Source: Bacillota bacterium (lineage in GTDB: Bacteria; Bacillota_I; Bacilli_A; Erysipelotrichales; Erysipelotrichaceae). Taken from it: 46,167 nt of DNA. The notes beneath the pieces were generated by a model. The model worked only from the letters and a program-made list of their open reading frames with translations, had not been told where the DNA came from and did no database searches. The stretch is from positions 1-46,167 of the forward strand of contig JAJZTY010000003.1 in NCBI GenBank assembly GCA_021847325.1, given 5' to 3'. The position numbers were made by a program, and so were the translations under genes. Positions 31,196 to 40,421 of the stretch are shown here, one piece after another; positions within the stretch are counted from its first letter, which is position 1; every line of letters starts with the position of its first letter.

Positions 31196-32086
31196 ATGAA
31201 AATAATAGCGATTGATGCAGGTGGTACTAAGGCTCGTTTTGCCTTGTATGATGAAAATGGGATAATACTTAAAAGTATTGAACATCCTTCTCTTCATCCT
31301 TTACAGATTGGGTATACTAAAATGGCTCAAGCATTACGATATGGAGTAGATACTCTATGTGAGAATGAGAGAGTTGATTTTATTAGTTTTGGACTAGCGG
31401 GTTATGGTATGAATCCTAAGATCCGTAAATCCATTGAGAATGCGATTAAACGACAATTCCCGAATGAGAAATATTCCATTCAAAGTGATGTGGATTGTGC
31501 ACTGATGTCTGCTTTAAAAGGGAATGATGGCATAATGGTTATTGCCGGGACAGGTTCTATCGCATTAAGCCAATTTCAAGGTGTGCGTAGTCGAGTCGGT
31601 GGATGGGGCTACTGGATTGGGGATGAAGGAAGTGCATTTTGGATTGGTAAACAAGTTTTAAGTGTGTTTAGTAAAATGGCGGATGGACGATTAAAAAAAT
31701 CTGCTTTGTATGATTGTGTTATGGATAGTTTAGTCTTAAGTGATGAGAGTGAACTTATAAAAATATTAAGTGAACATAAACGTCCGAAAGAGGCTATCGC
31801 TTCGCTTGCGAGGATTTGTTTTGTGGCATCGACAAAAGATGATAAGCATGCGATTAAGATATTTAAAGATGCGGCATATGAACTATCTCAATTGATTGAA
31901 GTCAGTTTAAAGAAGAATCCTGAGTTGAAGACTGTTCGATTATCGGGTGGTGTATTTGAGTCTGGTGATGTGATATTAAAGCCATTAAGAGCGTTTTTAC
32001 CGAGTGATTTAGATATACAACCTATTTCACAACCTCCTCTCTATGGAGCTTATTTAATCGGAAAGTTAAAGGTGGAACAAGTATGA
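31196..32086 (+). CDS. BadF/BadG-type N-acetylglucosamine kinase-like ATPase
   Basis: The 296-aa protein has the ASKHA sugar-kinase phosphate-1 motif IDAGGTKARFALYD (5-18), phosphate-2 region IVIAGTGSIAL and GGWGYWIGDEGSAFWIG (about 135-150), typical of the BadF/BadG/NAGK family. It probably phosphorylates N-acetylglucosamine or a related (amino)sugar with ATP. GGTGA precedes the start and a TATAAT lies at 31174-31179. It overlaps the following Gfo/Idh/MocA oxidoreductase by 4 bp, suggesting a shared sugar pathway. Confidence 0.87.
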   Translation: MKIIAIDAGGTKARFALYDENGIILKSIEHPSLHPLQIGYTKMAQALRYGVDTLCENERVDFISFGLAGYGMNPKIRKSIENAIKRQFPNEKYSIQSDVDCALMSALKGNDGIMVIAGTGSIALSQFQGVRSRVGGWGYWIGDEGSAFWIGKQVLSVFSKMADGRLKKSALYDCVMDSLVLSDESELIKILSEHKRPKEAIASLARICFVASTKDDKHAIKIFKDAAYELSQLIEVSLKKNPELKTVRLSGGVFESGDVILKPLRAFLPSDLDIQPISQPPLYGAYLIGKLKVEQV

Positions 32087-32988
32087 GAATAGGAATCGTT
32101 GGGATAGGGGATATTGCGAAGAAAGCATACTTACCTATTTTATCTAATGTTAGAGATGTTCAGATTGTACCTTGTACCCGTAATCAAGATACATTGAATG
32201 AAGTGTTAAAAGATTATCATTTGACGGAAGGTTATACGGATTTAGATGATTTGATTCAAAGTGGTGTAGATGCGATCTATGTAACATCTAAAACAGAAGT
32301 ACATTATACGATGGCTAAGAAAATCTTAGAAGCTAAGATTCCATGTCACTTGGATAAACCGATTTCAATGAATCTAAAAGAAACAGAAGAATTAGTACAA
32401 TGTGCAAAAATAAACAACACCTTGTTTATGATAGGATTCAATCGTCGATTTGTCCCATACATTCAAGAAGTAATGAGTTATGGTAAACCTGATTTAGTTG
32501 TTTATCAAAAGAATCGTGACTTGTATCCAGATAATATCAGACGGTTTATTGTGGAGGATTTTGTGCATGTGGTCGATACAACACGTTTTTTATTACAGGA
32601 TGAGATTATTGATGTAAGAGTTCAGGGTAAGAAGGTTGACGGTAAACTGGTTCATGTCGTTGTGCAATTTATAACGCCTAGTAATCAAGGATTACTTATC
32701 ATGAACTATCTTAATGGGGTGACAGAAGAAGTTATAGAAGTTATGCATCCTCAACGTAAGAGTATTATTCGTAATTTATCCAGTATTGAAACGTATGAGA
32801 AGAGTGTATTTACCAAGAAACCTGAGAGTGATTGGATTCCTACCTTAAAGAAACGTGGTTTTGAAAATCTAAGAAATGCGTTCTTAGATGCGGTTAAAAA
32901 TAAAACATCAAGTCCAGTAAGTGGAGAAGATGCCCTAGTATCTCATCAGATTTGTGAGAAGATTGTGGAGTTATTAGAAAAACAATAA
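32083..32988 (+). CDS. Gfo/Idh/MocA-family oxidoreductase (first)
   Basis: The 301-aa protein has an N-terminal NAD(P)-binding fold (GIVGIGDIAKKAYLPIL, 3-19), the LDKPISMN segment equivalent to the family's EKP catalytic lysine motif, and FNRRF near residue 124. Such enzymes oxidise or reduce sugars and inositols. The C-terminal beta domain is somewhat shorter than average. Translationally coupled to the sugar kinase upstream; substrate unknown. Confidence 0.87.
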   Translation: MRIGIVGIGDIAKKAYLPILSNVRDVQIVPCTRNQDTLNEVLKDYHLTEGYTDLDDLIQSGVDAIYVTSKTEVHYTMAKKILEAKIPCHLDKPISMNLKETEELVQCAKINNTLFMIGFNRRFVPYIQEVMSYGKPDLVVYQKNRDLYPDNIRRFIVEDFVHVVDTTRFLLQDEIIDVRVQGKKVDGKLVHVVVQFITPSNQGLLIMNYLNGVTEEVIEVMHPQRKSIIRNLSSIETYEKSVFTKKPESDWIPTLKKRGFENLRNAFLDAVKNKTSSPVSGEDALVSHQICEKIVELLEKQ

Positions 32989-33007
32989 AAAAGCCGAAAG
33001 GCTTTTT
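32988..33007. terminator. Bidirectional terminator
   Basis: AAAAAGCC-GAAA-GGCTTTTT is symmetrical and serves both the plus-strand sugar operon and the convergent uppP gene, overlapping the stop codons of both. Confidence 0.85.
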
Positions 33008-33809
33008 AAATGAAAATTAAGGTTAATACCACAAGCGCTAATGCGATACGATAATACGCAAAGTATGTAAAGTCGTGTTTCTTAACATAATCCATTAAGA
33101 ATCGGATCACTAGGATAGAGACAACAAATGCGACGATTGTGCCAGTTGCTAGTGCGCCCCACTCAAGAGGTGTCCAACTGAATCCAGCTTTGAATAGTTT
33201 GAGGAAACTTGCCCCAAACATCATTGGAATGGCTAGAAAGAATGAGAACTCAGCCGCAACAGTTCGACTTGCACCTAAGATGATTGCGCCAAGGATTGTG
33301 GCGCCACTACGTGATGTGCCTGGAACTAATGCAAGGACTTGGAATACTCCAATGAGTAATGCGTCTTTATAAGTTATTAGATTTAAAGTATCTTTAGGAT
33401 GATCTTTCTTAGTCTTCTCAATATAGATAAATAATAATCCATATACGATTAACGCTATTGCGATGACAAGTGGTGTATACAGTAGTGTGTCTATCATATC
33501 ATCAAATAATAAACCAATGATTGCGCCAGGGAATGCGGCAATAACGATCTTAACCCATAATAGAATAGTATTGTGTTGGTGAGCTTTTGAAGAAGATGAC
33601 CAAGGGAAGAGTTTGTTGAAGAATAAAACGATGACTGCGATAATAGATCCTAATTGGATAAACACAAAGAATAAGTCTACGAATTCTTTTGAGAATGTAA
33701 ATGGAAACCAGTTTTCAAATAAAATCATGTGTCCTGTAGAACTTACAGGTAACCATTCTGTTATACCTTGGATGATTCCAAGTATGATTGCTTTTAGTAT
33801 TTCTAACAT
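33006..33809 (-). CDS. uppP: Undecaprenyl-diphosphatase
   Basis: UppP (BacA) dephosphorylates undecaprenyl diphosphate so the lipid carrier can be reused in peptidoglycan synthesis. The 267-aa polytopic protein has the two conserved motifs GITEWLPVSSTGH (about 15-27, catalytic glutamate) and LVPGTSRSGAT (about 161-171, catalytic arginine), with seven to eight hydrophobic helices. Length is normal. GTGAGG precedes the start, and TATAAT lies further upstream. Antibiotic tolerance (bacitracin) is a known consequence of its activity. Confidence 0.96.
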   Translation of the reverse strand: MLEILKAIILGIIQGITEWLPVSSTGHMILFENWFPFTFSKEFVDLFFVFIQLGSIIAVIVLFFNKLFPWSSSSKAHQHNTILLWVKIVIAAFPGAIIGLLFDDMIDTLLYTPLVIAIALIVYGLLFIYIEKTKKDHPKDTLNLITYKDALLIGVFQVLALVPGTSRSGATILGAIILGASRTVAAEFSFFLAIPMMFGASFLKLFKAGFSWTPLEWGALATGTIVAFVVSILVIRFLMDYVKKHDFTYFAYYRIALALVVLTLIFI

Positions 33810-33903
33810 AGTTTAACCTCACCAAAAGTATTATATCATTCATAGACACTTGAGTAAGACAAAGAAGATTACTTTATGGCATAATTACACTATAGGAGAT
33901 TGT

Positions 33904-34824
33904 ATGAAAGCACTGATTAGCGAAATAGAAACATTACCAACTGATTTAGAGTCAAGATTAAAATATCTTGGGGTAGAATATGACATTATTTTAGATACTG
34001 ATAAGATTGAACATCCAGAAGACTATGATTTTGTGTTTGGCGCAAATCATGTCAAAAAAATAGGTGTTGATCGATTTAAACGATTAAAATGGATTCAAAA
34101 TTCGTATGCAGGGTTCAATAATCTTCCAGTGGATGAGTGGAAGAGTAAAGGAATCGTCTTTACAAACGCAAAGGATGTGTTTAGTGATCCGATTGCGGAA
34201 TGGGTAGTTCTTTATATTTTGATGCATTATAAGAATGCGATAAAGAACTATGAACTTCAGAAAGAACACAATTGGACTCGCATTCATAATCGTGAACTGG
34301 AAAAGATGAATGTGTGTATCGTTGGGATAGGTAGTATAGGTCAAGCGATACGTAAACGATTAGAGCCATTTAATGTGAATTTTATTGGTGTTAATACTCG
34401 TGGCACACCAACCGAAGGATTTAAATCTGTTTATCCTGTAAAAGAGTTAGAAACAGCTGTCATGATGAGTGATGTAGTTGTGATTACTTTGCCACTAAAT
34501 GATCAAACACATAATCTATTTGATCGTAAATTAATCTTTAATATGAAAAAAGGTTCTATATTATTGAATGTTGGTAGAGGTAGAATCATTGATGAAGACG
34601 CATTAGTTGATGCGTTAGAGTCAGAACATCTTGGTTTCTGTGCCTTGGATGTCATGGCAAAAGAACCTGTAGACAAAGATTCAAGATTATGGGATTGCAA
34701 GAATTTGTTGTTAACACCTCATGTAAGTGGAACAGGTGATTATACGAAAGAAAGATTGTGGGAAGTATTTGAGTATAATTGTCATCAGTTTGTGTTAGGA
34801 AAAGAATTAAAAAATATCGTATAA
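33904..34824 (+). CDS. D-isomer-specific 2-hydroxyacid dehydrogenase
   Basis: The 306-aa protein has the NAD-binding motif VGIGSIGQAIRKRL, the catalytic-arginine segment NVGRGRIIDEDAL, a conserved E in AKEPVDKDSRLW and histidine in TPHVSGT. These place it in the D-2-hydroxyacid dehydrogenase superfamily (phosphoglycerate, glyoxylate/hydroxypyruvate or similar substrates). The start at 33904 follows AGGAGA; the longer frame from 33850 lacks a ribosome site. It is a single gene ended by a hairpin. Confidence 0.9.
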   Translation: MKALISEIETLPTDLESRLKYLGVEYDIILDTDKIEHPEDYDFVFGANHVKKIGVDRFKRLKWIQNSYAGFNNLPVDEWKSKGIVFTNAKDVFSDPIAEWVVLYILMHYKNAIKNYELQKEHNWTRIHNRELEKMNVCIVGIGSIGQAIRKRLEPFNVNFIGVNTRGTPTEGFKSVYPVKELETAVMMSDVVVITLPLNDQTHNLFDRKLIFNMKKGSILLNVGRGRIIDEDALVDALESEHLGFCALDVMAKEPVDKDSRLWDCKNLLLTPHVSGTGDYTKERLWEVFEYNCHQFVLGKELKNIV

Positions 34825-34850
34825 GAAAAGGTACAGAGTAATCTGTGCCT
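34825..34850. terminator. Terminator between convergent genes
   Basis: AAAGGTACAGA-GTAA-TCTGTGCCTTT pairs with one G-T wobble and is followed by T-rich sequence; it may serve both directions. Confidence 0.75.
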
Positions 34851-35198
34851 TTATTCATATTCGTTGTATTTTAGATTCTTACCCTTAACCAATTCTTTTG
34901 GATATTTCTTATGATTATCTTTCATCTTATTCTCTAATGCTTGATTTAAATCAATGTTGTATAAATCAGATAAACGAAGAAGATAATAATAAACATCGGC
35001 ACATTCATCTTCTACTTTCTTTCGATTATTAGCTAGATACTCTTCACACTGTTTCTCATCTTTAAATCGAAAGAGTTGTAAGAGTTCATTGCTTTCAGTA
35101 CTAAGTCCGATACTTAAATCCTTAATGGAATGAAATTGGTCCCAATCACGTTCTTCACAGAAATGACGTATTAATTCAGTTAATTCTTTTTGGTTCAT
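34851..35198 (-). CDS. MazG-like nucleotide pyrophosphohydrolase
   Basis: The 115-aa all-helical protein has the MazG/dCTPase-type metal motif: ESNELLQLF (EExxE-like, about 35-43) and DECADVYYYLLRL (about 63-75). Such house-cleaning enzymes hydrolyse (d)NTPs to monophosphates. It overlaps the GNAT gene upstream by 4 bp on the same strand. A lysine-rich tail ends the protein. Confidence 0.88.
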   Translation of the reverse strand: MNQKELTELIRHFCEERDWDQFHSIKDLSIGLSTESNELLQLFRFKDEKQCEEYLANNRKKVEDECADVYYYLLRLSDLYNIDLNQALENKMKDNHKKYPKELVKGKNLKYNEYE

Positions 35199-35743
35199 CG
35201 TCCATTACCTTCATTAATCAATCCATAAAGTAAATGGTCTCTCCATTCACCATTGATATGATAGGACTTCAATAATTTACCCTCATATTGGAAATTTTGA
35301 GTTGTAAATAACTGAACTGAATAAGCGTCATCTGGCAAGATTAATGCATATATTTTATGAATACCTCGACTCTTAAATAAGAAATCAATGATGCATTTAA
35401 GGATCTGTTCACCAAACTCAATATTACGATAACGATAATCGATGAGAATACGAATCGTAACATAATTGTGATTACGATTAACGTCACGTTGAGTTTTAAC
35501 TTTCGCAAGAATCTTTTTAGAATTATGACTTAGAACGCCAAACGCATACCCCTCATCTCGTTCAAAATCGATGAGACTTTGTATAACGAATTTTTGTTGG
35601 ACTTCTATCGTGTAATAATCTGGTAACTTTGTCGTAGAAAAATTATCGACATAGAATCGATTTTCTTGGTGAAACTTGAGCCATAATTCAGCTTTTATTT
35701 CATGCATTGGTTTTATAACATATTCGCCACATTGTATTTGCAT
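35195..35743 (-). CDS. GNAT N-acetyltransferase
   Basis: The 182-aa protein matches the acetyltransferase fold: strand KKILAKVKTQRD, the acetyl-CoA loop region NIEFGEQILKCIIDFLF (Q/RxxGxG-like), and YALILPDDAYSVQLFTTQNFQYEGKLLKSY typical of RimJ-like enzymes (sequence split here into its parts). The acceptor is unknown. Weak ribosome site. Coupled to the MazG-like gene. Confidence 0.82.
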   Translation of the reverse strand: MQIQCGEYVIKPMHEIKAELWLKFHQENRFYVDNFSTTKLPDYYTIEVQQKFVIQSLIDFERDEGYAFGVLSHNSKKILAKVKTQRDVNRNHNYVTIRILIDYRYRNIEFGEQILKCIIDFLFKSRGIHKIYALILPDDAYSVQLFTTQNFQYEGKLLKSYHINGEWRDHLLYGLINEGNGR

Positions 35744-35842
35744 AATTACTAACTCTATTTTAATGGATTAATAGATTAAAATATAGATATTTGATAGAAT
35801 TTAAGTAATAAAAAGAATTTTACAATCACTAAGGAGATTAAT

Positions 35843-37486
35843 ATGCCTATTCACTATCCAATCCATATTACAGGACATAAACATCCTGATACGGACTCCA
35901 TTTGTTCAGCCATTGGCTATGCCCATCTTAAGCGAAAATTAGGCTATGATGCGATCGCATGTCGATTGGGTGAAATTAACCATGAGACAGAATATGTCCT
36001 CAAACGATTTGGGTTTGAACATCCGATCATACTTGATGATGCGAGAATGAGACTCAATGAAATTGATATCGATACCGCAGTCACAATCAAAGAAGAAACA
36101 ACTATTTTTGAAGCTTGGCAACTTATGAGTGCAGAGAAGAGAGTACTCTGTGTTGTGGATGATAATAATGTTTTATTAGGGGTTCTAACGAATACAAATA
36201 TTTCGACTGTTGCGATGGGAGATACAGCTAAGAGTATTGAGCTTTTGAGTAAAACCCCAATTGAGTATATTGTTAAGACGATTAGTGGTGCATTAATCTA
36301 TGCGCCAAAAGTGACACGATTAAATGGTAAAGTTTCTATTGTGGCAGTTGCGGAACACAAATTAGATAATTATGAATTGAAAGATCGTACGGTTATTGTT
36401 GGGAATGATACTGAGGCTCAACTTCAAGCGATTGAAAAAGATGCGGCTTGTTTAGTTATTGTGTGGGCTGATTATGTAAAAGATGAAGTTATAAAATTTG
36501 CGAAAGAAAAGGGATGTGCAATTATTCTTTCTGGACATGGGACACTAAATACGTCTCGTTATATTTTCTATTCTTCACCAATCAAGTTTATTATGTCGAC
36601 CAATTTAATAACATTTGATAAATCTGAATTTGTGGATGATGTCTTAAATAAAGTGGTTAAATCTCGTTATCGTAGTTATCCTGTTGTGGATGATAAAGGT
36701 AAGATTTTTGGGCTTGTTTCTCGTTATCACTTATTGAATGCACGTCGTAAACAAATCATTCTAGTTGATCATAATGAGACTGCACAAAGTGTTGATGGAT
36801 TAATGGAAGCGGACCTTATAGAGGTTGTGGATCATCATCGTATTGGAGATATTCAAACTTCTAAACCAATAAATTTTAGAAATCAATTAGTGGGTAGTAC
36901 TTGTACTATAATTGCGAATCTTTATGATGAGAATCGTGTCCCGATGGATAAAGATATGGCGGGATTATTATGTGCGGCCATATTATCAGATACATTAAAC
37001 TTTAAATCGCCTACAACTACTCTTACAGATATTCATACTGCGCAAAGATGTGCACGTGTTGCGGAACTCAATACAGATGCTTTAGCGAAAGATATCTTTA
37101 CTGAAGGAGCTGGATTACATGAAAAATCTGCCCTTGAAATTATTGAGAATGATATTAAAGAGTTCACAGTAGGTAATTATCGTGTACGTGTTGGACAAAT
37201 GAGCTTATTTGATATTAATCAAGTCGAATCAGTTCGTGAAGATATACTTAAATCAATGAAACATTATGTGGATGAGAAACGTGTTGATTTATTATTACTC
37301 TTGTTTACCAGTTTAGAACACCATGGTTCCGCAATGTTATACATGGGTAAAGAAAAGTGGATTGCGGAAGAAGCGTTCCCTGGTATTGATAATAATCGTT
37401 TAAGTCTTTTTGCGGATGTATTATCGCGTAAGAAACAGGTTATGCCTAAATTATCCAGTGTGGTAGAAGGAAGGACAAGTTTATGA
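35843..37486 (+). CDS. ppaC: Manganese-dependent inorganic pyrophosphatase with CBS and DRTGG domains
   Basis: The 547-aa protein hydrolyses pyrophosphate to phosphate and is regulated by nucleotides. DHH-family metal ligands lie in GHKHPDTDS (H12, D16, D18) and VDHHRIGD (about 330-337). A regulatory insert contains a CBS pair (about 60-125 and 240-305) around a DRTGG domain (about 190-240), giving the long form of the enzyme. The C-terminal DHHA2 domain includes FTSLEHHGS. AAGGAGA precedes the start. Overlaps the next gene by 4 bp. Confidence 0.94.
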   Translation: MPIHYPIHITGHKHPDTDSICSAIGYAHLKRKLGYDAIACRLGEINHETEYVLKRFGFEHPIILDDARMRLNEIDIDTAVTIKEETTIFEAWQLMSAEKRVLCVVDDNNVLLGVLTNTNISTVAMGDTAKSIELLSKTPIEYIVKTISGALIYAPKVTRLNGKVSIVAVAEHKLDNYELKDRTVIVGNDTEAQLQAIEKDAACLVIVWADYVKDEVIKFAKEKGCAIILSGHGTLNTSRYIFYSSPIKFIMSTNLITFDKSEFVDDVLNKVVKSRYRSYPVVDDKGKIFGLVSRYHLLNARRKQIILVDHNETAQSVDGLMEADLIEVVDHHRIGDIQTSKPINFRNQLVGSTCTIIANLYDENRVPMDKDMAGLLCAAILSDTLNFKSPTTTLTDIHTAQRCARVAELNTDALAKDIFTEGAGLHEKSALEIIENDIKEFTVGNYRVRVGQMSLFDINQVESVREDILKSMKHYVDEKRVDLLLLLFTSLEHHGSAMLYMGKEKWIAEEAFPGIDNNRLSLFADVLSRKKQVMPKLSSVVEGRTSL

Positions 37487-38466
37487 GACTCGCAACTGTA
37501 GGGACTTCTGTTATTACTCATCATTTCTTAGACGCATTGAAACATGAACCATTTTTTGAACTAGCGTATGTCTATTCAAGAAGTGAGGAAAAAGGTTTAG
37601 AGTTTGCGAAACAGTATGATGTGCCTGTAATCTGTGATTGGAATACTCTTTTAAACAAAGAAGATATTGATGTGTTGTATATTGCTAGTCCAAATGATGT
37701 TCATTTTGCACAGTGTATGGATGCTTTAAGAGCGAATAAACATGTTATCTGTGAGAAGCCTTTTGTTAGTAACATGCGTGAATTTAAAGAGTTGATGGAA
37801 GTAGTTTATGAGACAAAACATTTTTGTTTTGATGCGATGACAGTGATGCATTTACCTAATTTACAGGTAATAAAAGACTCTTTAAAAGAAGTTGAACCTA
37901 TTAAATTAATGAATAGCGCAATGGTTCAATATTCAAGTCGTTATGATTTATTAGCTCAAGGCATAATACCTAACATATTTGATTTAAATCATTCAGGTGG
38001 AGCTTTGATGGATTTAGGTGTTTATCCTCTAGGTTTAAGCATCGCATTATTTGGTAAACCTGAATCACTACATTATGAATGCAATAAATATGTAAATGGG
38101 ATTGATTTATCGGGTGTCTTAACTCTTAAATATCCAGATAAGATTGTAGTGTGTGTTATTGGGAAAGATAGTCGTGGCCAAAACTTTACCTATATTAGTG
38201 GAGAGAATGGTGCGATTGTTATACCTGAACAAGCATCTCGTTTAGTTTCTGTTCAAATCGTTAAACCGAAGGAAACGAAAGATGTAGGGGTTGCACAAGC
38301 GCAAAATGCGATGGTACATGAAATACAAGCTTTCGCATCAATCTTAAAAAACAGCGACTGGGGTGTTTATGAGTCGCATGTTAAGAATACTGAAATATTA
38401 ATGTCTTGTTTAGATGATGTTCGTAAACAAGTGAATATTGTGTTTAAAGCAGATCAACTTGTTTAA
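37483..38466 (+). CDS. Gfo/Idh/MocA-family oxidoreductase (second)
   Basis: The 327-aa protein has an N-terminal NAD(P)-binding domain (ATVGTSVITHHFLDAL, YIASPNDVHF), the EKPFVSN catalytic motif and DLGVYPLGL near residue 183. It differs from the first Gfo/Idh copy in the sequence, so the two are not recent duplicates. Substrate unknown. It overlaps the pyrophosphatase gene by 4 bp and converges on a Nudix gene with a 23-bp overlap of coding ends. Confidence 0.88.
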   Translation: MRLATVGTSVITHHFLDALKHEPFFELAYVYSRSEEKGLEFAKQYDVPVICDWNTLLNKEDIDVLYIASPNDVHFAQCMDALRANKHVICEKPFVSNMREFKELMEVVYETKHFCFDAMTVMHLPNLQVIKDSLKEVEPIKLMNSAMVQYSSRYDLLAQGIIPNIFDLNHSGGALMDLGVYPLGLSIALFGKPESLHYECNKYVNGIDLSGVLTLKYPDKIVVCVIGKDSRGQNFTYISGENGAIVIPEQASRLVSVQIVKPKETKDVGVAQAQNAMVHEIQAFASILKNSDWGVYESHVKNTEILMSCLDDVRKQVNIVFKADQLV

Positions 38467-38827
38467 AGAAATCAATATAAGGAATATTATGTGGAATCCA
38501 ATTGAGTTCATGAATATGATCTCTATGAATCCATAAGAGTTCTGTATAGACTTTTGGATGTAAATTGTCATGAGGTATTATTTTATAAAAATGTAGACTA
38601 AACTCACCCAATGAATTAGATACATTGATAGTTCTTAGGAAGTTGTAATCGAAATGAGACAAATTTACTTCTTCGTATAGTTCACGCTTTAGCGCATCAT
38701 CAAACGATTCGTTTTCTTCAACTTTTCCACCAGGGCATTCAATATAGCCTAAGAAAGGTTCTGATAATCGTTTCGCAACACATAAATGATGATTCTGATA
38801 AATTATTCCTATAACCACATGTTTCAT
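38444..38827 (-). CDS. MutT-like Nudix hydrolase
   Basis: The ~127-aa protein is a compact Nudix enzyme; the box GKVEENESFDDALKRELYEE (about 38-57) carries the canonical GX5EX7REUXEE pattern. MutT relatives cleanse oxidised dNTPs or related nucleotides. The start at 38827 is set by homology to MutT-type N-termini (MKHVVIGII); there is no ribosome site, but TATAAT lies about 8 bp upstream, so the mRNA may be nearly leaderless. Confidence 0.87.
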   Translation of the reverse strand: MKHVVIGIIYQNHHLCVAKRLSEPFLGYIECPGGKVEENESFDDALKRELYEEVNLSHFDYNFLRTINVSNSLGEFSLHFYKIIPHDNLHPKVYTELLWIHRDHIHELNWIPHNIPYIDFFKQVDLL

Positions 38828-38871
38828 AGTGTGATTATACCAATTCAAACTAAACAAAATAAGAGGTTAAT

Positions 38872-39693
38872 ATGAAAATCGCATTACTCTATGACTTTGA
38901 TAAAACATTATCGTATAAAGATATGCAAGAATACGGTTTTTTTGATGATCTAAATATAGAAGATTCAAAGTCGTTTTGGGGACATGTCAAAGCGAAAGCT
39001 GAAAGAGAAGAAATGGATCATATTTTAACCTATCTTCATGAAATGATTGTTCAGACACAATTACGTGGGATTAAACTAAGTAAAGAAATGTTAGGGAAAT
39101 ATGGTTCACAAATAGAATTTTATCCTGGTGTCATTGATTGGTTTAAACATATTAATACGGTAGCTCGATCATTGGATATCGAACTTGAACATTATATTAT
39201 TTCATCAGGCTTAAAAGAAATTATTGAACATACACCTATCGCTTCTAATTTTAAGAAGATATACGCTTGTGAGTACTTATATGATGAAAAGGGTCAAGCA
39301 ATATGGCCAAAGTTATCTGTTAACTATACAATTAAAACTCAGTTCTTGTATCGAATTAACAAAGGAATTCTAGATATACACAATGATTCAGATTTGAATC
39401 GGTACCAAAAAGAAGAAGATAGACCTATTCCATTTAGTCATATGATTTATCTTGGAGATGGATTTACGGATGTGCCAAGTATGAAATTGGTTAAGATGAA
39501 TGGGGGACATGCGATTGCGGTTGTTCCATTTGGGAAGAAAAGCACACATGAAAGTGATGCTTTATTTGAGGATAAACGAGTTGATTTCGTAGCTGAAGCG
39601 GATTATCGAGAAGGTGAAGAGATTGATCGTATAATCCAAGCTATTTTTAAATCTTTATTAGCACGTAAAGAATTGGATGGACTAAAACCATGA
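38872..39693 (+). CDS. HAD-superfamily phosphatase
   Basis: The 273-aa protein has HAD motif 1 LYDFDKTLS (D8, D10), motif 2 IISSGLKE, and motifs 3/4 in GDGFTDVPSMKLV (about 199-211), as in phosphoserine-phosphatase-like enzymes with a helical cap. A phosphorylated small molecule is the expected substrate. AAGAGG precedes the start. Overlaps the CBS protein by 4 bp. Confidence 0.87.
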   Translation: MKIALLYDFDKTLSYKDMQEYGFFDDLNIEDSKSFWGHVKAKAEREEMDHILTYLHEMIVQTQLRGIKLSKEMLGKYGSQIEFYPGVIDWFKHINTVARSLDIELEHYIISSGLKEIIEHTPIASNFKKIYACEYLYDEKGQAIWPKLSVNYTIKTQFLYRINKGILDIHNDSDLNRYQKEEDRPIPFSHMIYLGDGFTDVPSMKLVKMNGGHAIAVVPFGKKSTHESDALFEDKRVDFVAEADYREGEEIDRIIQAIFKSLLARKELDGLKP

Positions 39694-40421
39694 GTGAAAA
39701 ATCAAATTCGGAGCGATTCTTAATTGCGTTTGCGGCGATTGAGGGAGAAATGAATCGACGTATAAAATCAGATCGATATATTTCTTATTCTGAGTTAGTT
39801 CGGAGAATGTCGAATTTAGATCGAAACTATCATCGATTTCAACGTTATCTTGAAGAATTTGGTGATTTAAGAAATGCGATTGTACATGAAAGAATTGATG
39901 GTGAAGTTATAGCGGAACCTCATCTTAAAGTAGTTCAATCGATTGAACATATTGCGGATTTATTAACACAACCTGAAAAGGTAAGTCCAAATTACTTAAC
40001 CAAAGTTGAGTATTGTCTGGATAGTGATAGTTTATCTACTGTTTTACACAAATTATTACCTAAACATTATTCGAAACTACCTGTATATGATTCAAAAATG
40101 CATTTCAAAGGATTAATCACAACTGATTTAATCTATGAATTCTTAGTTAAGAATATCAAACATATCCAAGGGGAAGTACCTGATATTAAAATAAAAGAAG
40201 TCCTTGAACAAGATGAGAAAAATCGAATGGTAGAGTTTATTCCTGCACATTCAACTTTACTGTCTGTAGTGACTCAGTTTGAACGTTCTCTTGCGTTAGG
40301 TAAACGATTAAACGCATTAATTATTACTCAAGATGGTGCGAGTAATCAAAAACCATTAGGGATAATCTCAATATCAGATTTACCTAAAATATACGACAAG
40401 ATTAATAAAGATTTAAGATAA
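39690..40421 (+). CDS. CBS-pair protein with helical N-terminal domain
   Basis: The 243-aa protein has a helical N-terminal domain (1-85) containing FGDLRNAIVHERID, then two CBS domains (about 100-155 and 178-240) with the typical LPVYDSKMHFKGLITT and LGIISISDLPK segments. It probably senses a nucleotide and relays this to an unknown target. It is translationally coupled to the HAD phosphatase. Its 3' end overlaps the convergent A24-like gene by 20 bp. Confidence 0.82.
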   Translation: MSEKSNSERFLIAFAAIEGEMNRRIKSDRYISYSELVRRMSNLDRNYHRFQRYLEEFGDLRNAIVHERIDGEVIAEPHLKVVQSIEHIADLLTQPEKVSPNYLTKVEYCLDSDSLSTVLHKLLPKHYSKLPVYDSKMHFKGLITTDLIYEFLVKNIKHIQGEVPDIKIKEVLEQDEKNRMVEFIPAHSTLLSVVTQFERSLALGKRLNALIITQDGASNQKPLGIISISDLPKIYDKINKDLR

